Below are positions 7,205 through 15,700 of a stretch of DNA of 25,197 bases, piece after piece; positions within the stretch are counted from its first letter, which is position 1; the number at the start of each line of letters is the position of its first letter. The stretch is taken from assembly GCA_964604565.1 (NCBI GenBank), contig CAZRZN010000037.1, positions 1 through 25,197 on the forward strand, in the 5' to 3' direction. The position numbers and the translations under genes are program-made. This stretch comes from CAZRZN01 sp964604565 (lineage in GTDB: Bacteria; Pseudomonadota; Alphaproteobacteria; Rhodobacterales; Rhodobacteraceae). The notes under the pieces were generated by a model, which searched no databases, was not told the DNA's origin, and saw only the letters and a program-made list of their open reading frames with translations.

Positions 7205-10200
7205 TCAGGCCCGTCGGCGTGCGCGCATTTCGCGACGCCGCGCCATCGCCTCGCTGCGGGACTGCGCTCGGCCTTCCGCGGGACCGGTCGTTGCCGCCGG
7301 CGTCGGCTGGGGCGTGACAGGTCCGTCGACCAGGCCTGCAACCCTTGCCGCAAGATCGGACAGCACCGGGAACCGGAAAATGTCCGTGATCGACAATTTT
7401 GCCGCGCCAAGTTCCTCACGTATCATCCGATGCGCTTGAACCGCCAACAGGGAATGCCCGCCAAGGTCAAAGAAGTTGTCCCGCCCGCTGGCCTGCACGC
7501 CAAGGGTGCGCTGCCAGATCGCGGCGATGGCCGCCTCGACCGGCGCCGCATCGCCTGTGCCAAGGCCCGGCATCGTCGCGGCAACAGAAACTTGCGGCTT
7601 CGGCACCGGTTTGGAGGCCGCAGCTTGCGGCGCAGGCAGCGCCTTGCGATCAACCTTCTTGTTCGGCGTCAACGGAAAGCTTTCAAGATGCACGAAACGT
7701 CCCGGCACCATGAAGGCGGGCAGATCCTGCGCCATCCCTGTTTTCAGTGCGGCCTCATCCGTCGGGGTCCCGGTGTAATAGCCCACAAGGCGCAGATCGC
7801 CGGGATTGTCTTCACGCGCCAGAACCACCGCCTGCGTCACTCCAGATCGGGTTTCAAGGACGGTCTCGATCTCTCCCAGTTCGATACGGAAACCCCGCAG
7901 TTTCACTTGATGATCGACACGACCGACAAAGTCGATCCGACCGTCGGCGCGTCGCCGCACAAGATCCCCTGTCCGATACATGCGGCCCGGGTGAAAGGGA
8001 TTGTCGGCGAACCGCTCCGCCGTCAGTTCAGGCCGCCGCCAATAGCCACGGGTCACGCCCTCACCCCCGATCCACAACTCGCCCTCCTGCCCGACGCCGA
8101 CAGGTTCTCGGGCCTGATCCAGAACATACAGCTGCTGGTTTGCAAGAGGCAGACCGATGTTGACCACAGCCTCACCCGCGTCGGCGCGGATGCAGGAGGA
8201 CCAGATTGTCGTTTCTGTCGGGCCATACATATTGGTCACGACCGCATCTGTGATCCCCGAAAATTCCTCGACCAGCGAACCCGGCAGAGGCTCTCCACCA
8301 AGATACAGATGCTGCACGGTTTTCAGGGCATATCGCGCCTCGTCATTCATGGCGATCATCCGGGCCATGGACGGCGTGCATTGCAGATGCGTCACGCCAT
8401 GCCGCACAATCTGCGCCGCGATGGAAAAATCATCCGGCGCCAGATCGGTCGTGCCACTGGCCGCCTTGACGACCTGCGCCAGCGGCTTCAGACCTTCCAG
8501 AACCGTTTCGCGGTCGATCCCGTAGTCGATCAGGCAGGCGATTTCGGTCACGCCGATGGCCTGAAGGTCCTCAGTCCGCTTCAGCGCATCCTCCACCGTT
8601 CCGAACAAGCCGCTGTCGTTGAAATACCGCTCGAACGCGAAATCGAGGATTGCGTCCATCTCTTCGGGTTCCAACCCGTCAAGTTGCAGGTCAAAGGCGT
8701 TCGACACCCCCTCGGGCCGCTTGAAGGCCGGAAAGGCCCAGGCGTATTGCTTGATCAGGCCCGCGGCAGAGCGCAGATAGTCCTTCATCGGCTCTCGGGC
8801 GATTTCGCGGGCGTGCTCTCGGCTGTCGCTGAGGAACGTGTGCAGCATCAGCGTGACGGTGAAATCCTTCGGATCATGCCCCGCGCCGCGCAGCGCCTCG
8901 TGGTAGAGGCGGATCTTGCCCGCCACCTCATCAACCGATTGGCCCAGCAGATGGGTCAGAACATTGCAACCCAGCGCGCCGGCCTCCTGCCATGTCTTGG
9001 GGTTGCCGGCCGTCGTCACCCAGACCGGCAGTTCCTTTGACACCGGGCGCGGTTGGGTGACCACCTCATGCGGGGTTCCGTCCTGGCGCGGAAAGCTGAC
9101 CGCCTCGCCCCGCCAGAGTTTGCGCACCGTCTCGATGTCGCGCAACATGGCAGGCTTATTCTCCGGCGGCGTGTTTTCTGGTCGCAGGACAAAATCATCC
9201 GGCTGCCAGCCGCTGGCGATCGCCATGCCCGCACGCCCATTGGTGAGGTTGTCGATCACGGCCCATTCCTCGGCAATGCGGGCGGGATGGTGCAGGGGGG
9301 CCACAACCGACCCACCGCGCACGCCGATGTTGCGGGTGGCACCGGCCACGGCGGCGCCGGTTACCGAAGGGTTCGGGTAGGGTCCGCCAAAGGCGTGAAA
9401 ATGCCGTTCCGGTGTCCAGACCGCGACAAAGCCGTTTTCATCGGCAAATTTCGCCCCCTCCAGCAGCAGGCGGTATTTATCCCGTCCCGTGCCATCGTCA
9501 TTGCCCCAGTAGTAGATGGAATACTCCATGCCACCGGCCTTCGGCATCGGGCCGTTGGAGATCAGTCCGCGGTCCTCATCGCCCGTCAACACGACCGTCA
9601 GGCCCCGCGCCGTGGTCCAGAACAGTTCCAGCACGGATATGTCAAAGCTAAGCGAGGTGACCGCCAGCCACGTGCCGTCCTCATGCGGAATATGTGCATC
9701 CATACCGGTGTAGAAGTTCACCACATTGCGGTGTTCGACCATGACTCCCTTGGGCTTTCCGGTCGATCCGCTGGTATAGATCAGATAGGCCAGATCCTCC
9801 GCACCCGCAGTCTCTGGCAGGTTGTCCGTGGGCAATGCGTGCAGACGCGGCTCTGCGTCGAGAACCAGCAATTGGGCGTCGTGGCGCGGCAGCGCGGGTT
9901 CGACCGCAGCCTGTGTGACGATCACCTGCGCCCCACTGTCCTCGACGAAATGCTGCAACCGATCGGATGGATAGCCCGGGTCCATCGGCAGATACGCGCC
10001 TCCGGCCTTCAGGATCGCTAGGGCGCCAACCAGCAGGTCAACGGACCGGCGGCAACACAGACCAACCACCTGACCGGATCCCACCCCCATCTCGCGCAGC
10101 AGATTCGCGGCACGGTTGGCGCGGGCGTTCAGATCCGCGTAACTGACTCGCTGGTCCTCAAAGATCAGCGCCACCGCCTCTGGCGTGCGCGCCACCTGTG

Positions 10201-11740
10201 CCTCGAATGCGCGATGCATGGTCAGGCTGCGATCGTGGTCGGTGTCGGTATCGTTCCAAAGAGTCAGAACCATGTCGCGCTCTGCCGCCGGCAGGGCCTG
10301 ATCCGGTGCGGTCGCCATCAGTTCCAGCCGGGCGGCCAGCAGACCCGCCATCGCGGGCAGAATACGGCCAGCATCATAGCTGAAGGTCGCGCGATCCCCA
10401 AGGATCACGGTGATCGCCGTGCCCGGGATATGCCCTGCGCCATCCACCGCGAGGCCGATCTGCGGCACCTTCTGCGCGCTAAGGTCGGGTGCTCTGGCGG
10501 CAAGATCCGTGGCAAACGCATGGGAAGCACCCTTTGGGCCGTCCGGTCCGATACGCAACGGCGCCCATGCCGCCACAAGTCCATCCGAAGCCTTTTGCAC
10601 CAGCGCCGCATCCGCCCAGGCAAGGTCCAATACGTCACGCCCTGTCAGGCGTTGCGCCCATTTGGCCACCAGCGCGACACCATCGGCACCGGCAGGTAGG
10701 GTCAGGGCGCGCGTCTCTATCACGTGGTCCCCCGCTGTCAGCCCCGGCATCTCCGCCGGTTGCAAATTTGCCATCACGCGGCGCATCACACCGTCATGAC
10801 GCGCGACCCCGGCCATGTCCGCGTCAATCCGGCGGATGTCATCGGCTGATGGCATTGCAAGGACATCGCCCACGGCGGCAATCTCCGATGCTGCGACCGG
10901 GGTGCCGCACAGACGGGTCAGCCCGGACAACACCAGCGCGTGTTCACCGCAGGCAACGGTCAGGCTGCTGTCCTTCACCTCCAATACCGTGCCGGGCGCA
11001 GAGTGACTTTCGGTCAGGCGCGCATGCCCGACCAGCCACAGCGCACCTTGCGCACGCAGCTTGGCGGCGCACAACGGGTTCCAGTAAGGACCATGATCCA
11101 GTGCCCGGACCAACCGCTCCAACACGACTGCGGGCTGCGCAAAATCGAGCAAGCCATAGCCCGGCGGCCGTTTGGTCAATCCATGATAGCCGCGCAGCGA
11201 TAGATCCTGCGGCATCCGTTGCAACACCCCGCTTTCCAACTGGTCCAGCAGCGCGGGAAAGGATGACATCGCTGCCTCATAGGCCTTTGTGTTCAGGGTC
11301 AGTGCCGTGTCATGATCGGAAATGTCGAAGGCTTGCGAGACCAACACATCGCCCTTGTCCACGCCGCCCTCGATCATGTGCCACGTGACACCATGCCGGG
11401 TCTCGCCCTCGATCAGGGCCCAGACTGGCGCATTCAACCCGGCGTGTCGCGGCAAGGGTCCGTCGTGAAAGTTGACAGCCCCCTTTGCAGGCCGCGCAAG
11501 GACGTCCTGCGGAATGATCGCGAGATTGGCGATGGACAGAAACCAGTCGAAACGTTCCGGCAATCGCGCCGCCAGATCGACGCCCGGCGCCTCGACATGC
11601 AGGCCGGCGCCCTCGGCCCATGCCTGAACATCGGCGTTTTCGGTGACAACGACAGCGATGCTGTTGCCGCGTGCGCGAAGCATCTCGGAACATTGCACCA
11701 GAAGCGATTCATTCCCCATAACGACGCAGGAAAAAGTCAT
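7205..11740 (-). CDS. NRPS: formyltransferase - condensation remnant - adenylation (Gly-like) with inserted luciferase-like monooxygenase - carrier
   Basis: A 1511-residue multidomain synthetase. (1) Residues 1 to about 310: formyltransferase with an Fmt-like C-terminal part; the triad N90, H92 and D128 has the spacing of methionyl-tRNA formyltransferase. (2) About 325-500: resembles only the back part of a condensation domain; HHxxxD is absent. (3) Adenylation domain from about 506: A3 YTSGSTGKPKG near 655, A4 FDISVLE with D700, A5 MYGPTE at 1171-1176, A7 YRTGDL, A10 NKKVDRK near 1361. (4) About 725-1095: luciferase-like FMN monooxygenase of the MupA/Atu3671 type, starting MEYSIYYWGN at 738, inserted between A4 and A5. 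(5) Carrier DLGGHSL with S1430; no thioesterase. My hand-aligned specificity code DILQYGMIWK suggests glycine. The start ATG 11740 has GGAG 8 nt upstream; GTG 11749, overlapping the preceding stop, is an alternative adding 3 residues. Product unknown. Confidence 0.9.
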   Translation of the reverse strand: MTFSCVVMGNESLLVQCSEMLRARGNSIAVVVTENADVQAWAEGAGLHVEAPGVDLAARLPERFDWFLSIANLAIIPQDVLARPAKGAVNFHDGPLPRHAGLNAPVWALIEGETRHGVTWHMIEGGVDKGDVLVSQAFDISDHDTALTLNTKAYEAAMSSFPALLDQLESGVLQRMPQDLSLRGYHGLTKRPPGYGLLDFAQPAVVLERLVRALDHGPYWNPLCAAKLRAQGALWLVGHARLTESHSAPGTVLEVKDSSLTVACGEHALVLSGLTRLCGTPVAASEIAAVGDVLAMPSADDIRRIDADMAGVARHDGVMRRVMANLQPAEMPGLTAGDHVIETRALTLPAGADGVALVAKWAQRLTGRDVLDLAWADAALVQKASDGLVAAWAPLRIGPDGPKGASHAFATDLAARAPDLSAQKVPQIGLAVDGAGHIPGTAITVILGDRATFSYDAGRILPAMAGLLAARLELMATAPDQALPAAERDMVLTLWNDTDTDHDRSLTMHRAFEAQVARTPEAVALIFEDQRVSYADLNARANRAANLLREMGVGSGQVVGLCCRRSVDLLVGALAILKAGGAYLPMDPGYPSDRLQHFVEDSGAQVIVTQAAVEPALPRHDAQLLVLDAEPRLHALPTDNLPETAGAEDLAYLIYTSGSTGKPKGVMVEHRNVVNFYTGMDAHIPHEDGTWLAVTSLSFDISVLELFWTTARGLTVVLTGDEDRGLISNGPMPKAGGMEYSIYYWGNDDGTGRDKYRLLLEGAKFADENGFVAVWTPERHFHAFGGPYPNPSVTGAAVAGATRNIGVRGGSVVAPLHHPARIAEEWAVIDNLTNGRAGMAIASGWQPDDFVLRPENTPPENKPAMLRDIETVRKLWRGEAVSFPRQDGTPHEVVTQPRPVSKELPVWVTTAGNPKTWQEAGALGCNVLTHLLGQSVDEVAGKIRLYHEALRGAGHDPKDFTVTLMLHTFLSDSREHAREIAREPMKDYLRSAAGLIKQYAWAFPAFKRPEGVSNAFDLQLDGLEPEEMDAILDFAFERYFNDSGLFGTVEDALKRTEDLQAIGVTEIACLIDYGIDRETVLEGLKPLAQVVKAASGTTDLAPDDFSIAAQIVRHGVTHLQCTPSMARMIAMNDEARYALKTVQHLYLGGEPLPGSLVEEFSGITDAVVTNMYGPTETTIWSSCIRADAGEAVVNIGLPLANQQLYVLDQAREPVGVGQEGELWIGGEGVTRGYWRRPELTAERFADNPFHPGRMYRTGDLVRRRADGRIDFVGRVDHQVKLRGFRIELGEIETVLETRSGVTQAVVLAREDNPGDLRLVGYYTGTPTDEAALKTGMAQDLPAFMVPGRFVHLESFPLTPNKKVDRKALPAPQAAASKPVPKPQVSVAATMPGLGTGDAAPVEAAIAAIWQRTLGVQASGRDNFFDLGGHSLLAVQAHRMIREELGAAKLSITDIFRFPVLSDLAARVAGLVDGPVTPQPTPAATTGPAEGRAQSRSEAMARRREMRARRRA

Positions 11741-11745
11741 GTCCG

Positions 11746-12762
11746 TCACTCCGCTTTTTGTTCGGCTGCAACGCGCACAGTGCCGCGCGCCGCCTTGCGA
11801 CTGCCCGGCAAAGGCCGGAAAAGTGCCTTGAAATCATGTATTAGAAGATCGCGCAGGAAATGTGGCGGATCAGCGGGGTGCTTGCCTTGCAACAGCACCC
11901 GCAGACGCCAGACCGCACCGCCAAGCGCGTGCATCGCCGTGGCCAAGGCCGCATAGCCGCGACCGTGGTTTTTCGAAAAGTAATGCCAGCGGCTGTCCAG
12001 CCAGAACCCGGGGATGCGCGTCCAACGCTTCATCCCCGTGGACACGGACCCGATATGCGCCACCTCGCTGTCGCGCACGTAATGCGTCTGATGGCCGGCA
12101 CGGGCGGCGCGCAGGCACAGGTCCGTTTCCTCGAAATACAGAAAGAACGTTTCGTCAAAGAGGCCGATCTGATCCAGCACGCCTTGCCGCATCATGATCG
12201 ACGCGCCCGCCAGCCAATCCACTCGCTGCGTGGCCTCCGGCAATCCGATGGGCACGGATTTCGTGGCCAGCAGCCGCGACACGGGGCCGAAGCGGATCGC
12301 GCCCTCCAGCTCGGACCAGATCGAGGGGAACCGGAACGCAGTCACATGCGGCTCACCATCTTCGCCATGGATGTAGCTGCCCGCGAAACCAACCTCCGGA
12401 TGAGTGGCCAGATAGTCGTGCAGACGCCGGATGGCATCTGGGGCGGGGAAAGCATCGGAATTCAGCAGGTAGACATAATCGGGCTTTGTTCCATCCCCCA
12501 TCCGCGCGCGAATGCCTGCGTTGTTGCCCGCGCCAAAGCCCCCGTTGTGGCCTGACCGGATCACCCGGATCGGCGCATTGCGGGCCCAATCCTCTGTTGC
12601 AATGGCCTGCGCCATTTGCTCATAGGATCCATCGCCGCTGTCGTTGTCGACAATGACCAGTTCGGCGTCCAGTCCGCGCATGGCGACAAGGGCGGCCCGC
12701 GCCGATCGCAGGGTCATCCCGGCGGTGCGATAGTTCAGCGATACGACCAGAACGCGCGCCAT
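11746..12762 (-). CDS. Family 2 glycosyltransferase (rhamnosyltransferase-like)
   Basis: A 338-residue soluble GT-A glycosyltransferase. Visible motifs are VVSLNYRT at the N-terminus, LVIVDNDSGD, the GGFGAGNNAGI helix, YLLNSDA in the place of the metal-binding DxD, and FFLYFEETDLCLRA with the acidic catalytic region. This pattern is typical of WbbL/rhamnosyltransferase-type GT2 proteins, though the sugar is not proven. The gene starts 3 nt after the PKS stop with GGAG inside the PKS end, and its TGA stop overlaps a possible GTG start of the NRPS. It is therefore embedded in the PKS-NRPS operon. The simplest inference is that it glycosylates the polyketide/peptide product or its acceptor. It could instead serve the flanking polysaccharide pathway. 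Confidence 0.88.
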   Translation of the reverse strand: MARVLVVSLNYRTAGMTLRSARAALVAMRGLDAELVIVDNDSGDGSYEQMAQAIATEDWARNAPIRVIRSGHNGGFGAGNNAGIRARMGDGTKPDYVYLLNSDAFPAPDAIRRLHDYLATHPEVGFAGSYIHGEDGEPHVTAFRFPSIWSELEGAIRFGPVSRLLATKSVPIGLPEATQRVDWLAGASIMMRQGVLDQIGLFDETFFLYFEETDLCLRAARAGHQTHYVRDSEVAHIGSVSTGMKRWTRIPGFWLDSRWHYFSKNHGRGYAALATAMHALGGAVWRLRVLLQGKHPADPPHFLRDLLIHDFKALFRPLPGSRKAARGTVRVAAEQKAE

Positions 12763-12765
12763 GTC

Positions 12766-15700
12766 CTACTCCGCCGCCTGACCGGGAAAGGCGACAACTT
12801 CGCCATGGCCGGAAACCTGCGCCTCGGCGCTCTGGATCGCCTCGCGCATCAGCGCGGCAAGCACACGGACATTGGGTTCCAGCACCATGCTGTCGTGATC
12901 GCCGGGAACCTCATGCACCTCGACCCCCGGCACCATCAAGCCCCAGTCGTTGTCAGAAGTGACATAGGCGCGTTCCGAATTGACCAGTGCCCCGGCCGAC
13001 ACCTGCCATTTGCCCTGCAACGGCGGACGATACAGAACGACGCGCCCATCCCACGGCTGGACCTGATAACTGTCGATGGCCCGATAAAACGCGGCCTCGA
13101 TTTCGGCATTGTGAAAACCGTGTTCGGGTCCGGCACCGGTCACTTGCCGCCGCTTGGAAATCTCCCATGCGATCCGGTTGCGCAGCCAGAGAAACGGATA
13201 CAACGGCCCTTTTTCGCGCACCTGATGCCATTGGATGATCAGCCGGTCCCGCCGGCTCAGCGGTCGGCGCTGCGGCAGCGGCGTGTCCAGCATCACCACA
13301 AGCGATACCTCTTCGCCAGCGGTCTCCAACTGCCGGGCCACCTCATAAGCGGTGATGCCACCACCTGAGAAACCACCCAGCATGTAGGGTCCGGTCGACT
13401 GCACCTGCCGCATCTCTGCAATGTAGTCGCGCGCCGCCTCGACGATGGTCTCATGCGGGGCCTCCCCCCCATAAAGCCCGCGCGCCTGAAGTCCGTAGAA
13501 TGGCCGGTCGCTGCCGAGCAGATGCGCGAGGTGCCGCAGGTTCAGCACGTTGCCAAACATCCCGGCGATCAGGAAGAACGGCTGTTGCGCACCACCGTCA
13601 CCGTCATGCATCGGCACAAGATGTGTAAAGCGCCGTTGCGGCGCCTTGGGCGCATCCGGGGTCTCCGCCGAGACAGGCCCGATCTCCGCCTCGATCAAGG
13701 CGGCGCATTTCCGGATCGTCGGGGCCTCGAACAGCACGGAGATCGGGAAATCCACGCGGAAGGCCTTTTTCACCATCGCAAACAACCTGACCGCGATCAG
13801 CGAGTGGCCCCCAAGATCAAAGAAGCTGTCCTCTGCACCGACATTCTGCACGCCCAGAAGCTCGGCCCAGAACCCGGCGAGCCGTTCTTCGATCTCGCCC
13901 TCGGGCACGACATAATCGCTTTCAAGCTGTGGGCGCTCAAAGGATTGGCCTGCCGTGGCGTCGGCGGTCGACGCCGCGGTCTGGCGCCTCAACGCATCCA
14001 GATCCATCGACGATACCACAATCTGCCGCGCGTTCAGCGCCAACGCCCTGTGAAACGCATCAACACCCTCCGCAGGCAGGATTCCCTGGCTGAGGTTATG
14101 CGCCAAGCGTTCCTCCGCCGGCGAGAGGGGCTGCGAGGCGTCGCCCTCGTCCACCTCAAGTTCGGCCGCGGTAAGCCGAGGTGTCGCCTTGAGTATGTCC
14201 GCGCTTTCCAGCTTGCGAATGGTAAAGCCGGAGATTTCGACCAGCACGGCGCCGTCCGGCGCACATAGCGTCACGTCAAAGCTCGCCGTCTCACCGTCAG
14301 CCCGGTTCTGCGCCGCATTGCGGACCCAAGACACGACATGGCCTGTCAAAGGGGCATGCACGCGGACGCGGCCATATCGCACCGGCACCCATAGATGGGT
14401 CGGCTGATACCCCGCGATCAGATCCATCGCCCAACCGGTCGCGATATCCATCAGCGCCGGATGCAGCGGCGTGTCGGGCGCAGCGGCGTCGACCGGCAGG
14501 GACAGATCAGCAATCCCCTCGTCCGTGCCAAGCGCACGGGTATCAAGCACCTTCCAACTGGGACCGAAGGCCAGATGCACCTCCTGTGCCGCAGTCAATT
14601 TGGCGCCCTGACCGTCGACCTTCGCCGGACAGCGTGCCCGGATCGCCACGAGATCCAGAGGCGCGGGCCGCGCCATGGGCATCAGGGAAAGCGCGCCTTG
14701 GGCAGCGAGGGCAAAGCCGTGCCGCCCGTTCAGCGTGGCATCAGCCAGAAAATCTATCCCGTAACCCTGATCGTTGCGCGTCAAACGAAGTCGGACATCC
14801 CGCGCGCTGTCCCCCGCCACACGCAACGGACGCAGAAAGCTCAGATCGCGAATTTCGAAAGCACCGGATTCCCCATGCGCGCGCAACGCCTGAGCCGCCA
14901 GCGACAGATACCCTGTGCCCGGCATCAGCGCATCCCCCGCCTTTGTCCGGTGCTGGTCGATGAACCAGTCCGCGGCAGAATACCGGTCCGAAAACAGCCG
15001 GTTGCCGTGATCGTCGAAGGTCGCCTCAGACAGCATCGGCTCGTCCACAGGAACGACCGGCGGCTTGGGCTGATCGCCGATCCGTGCGGCCACCGCCTCG
15101 GCGGCCATGCCAACTTCGTTCCAGATACCCCAGTTGACCGCGATAATCCGGGTCTTGCCGGACCGCGCCCGCGCGAAGGCGTTGAGAAATTCGTTGGCGG
15201 CCACGTAGTCCACCTGGCCGGCGGGCGCCGTAACGGTCGAAGACGAACTGAACAACACCATCCAGTCAAGCGCCCCGTCCGGGAAGACCTGCCCAAGAAC
15301 CTGCGCGCCATGGATCTTGGGGGTAAAGACATCCTCCACGCTGGCCGGCGATTTGGACAGCAGCGGCGCATCGTCGATCACGCCCGCACCATGGATCACG
15401 CCGGTGATCCGACCGAAACGCTCCTCCACCGCGCGCCGCACGTCCTGCATCTGGCCCAGATTGCAGACATCCGCGTCCAGCACCATGACCTCGGCGCCTG
15501 CTTCTTCCAGCATCCGAACAGCACGTATGCGCTGCGCGGTGCGGTCAAGGGGCGCATGGCGGCGCAGGTAGTCTTCCCAATCCGCCCGTTCCGGCAGCTT
15601 TGTGCGCGCCAAAAGCGCCAGCCGGGCGCCGCGCGTGGCAAGATCCTGCGCCAGCGTCAGCCCGATCCCGCCAAAACCACCCGTGAGCAGATAGGCCCCG

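Noticed and set aside
7204..7419. N-terminal extension of the PPTase by 72 codons
   Set aside because: It reads through the NRPS carrier-domain region in another frame and is Arg/Pro-rich without similarity to PPTases. GTG 7203 directly after the NRPS stop gives the family length.
7124..9040. Long plus-strand open frame (638 codons) opposite the NRPS
   Set aside because: It lies antisense to clear adenylation, monooxygenase and carrier motifs, and its translation is Arg/His/Gln-rich with no recognisable domain. Long antisense frames are common in GC-rich DNA.
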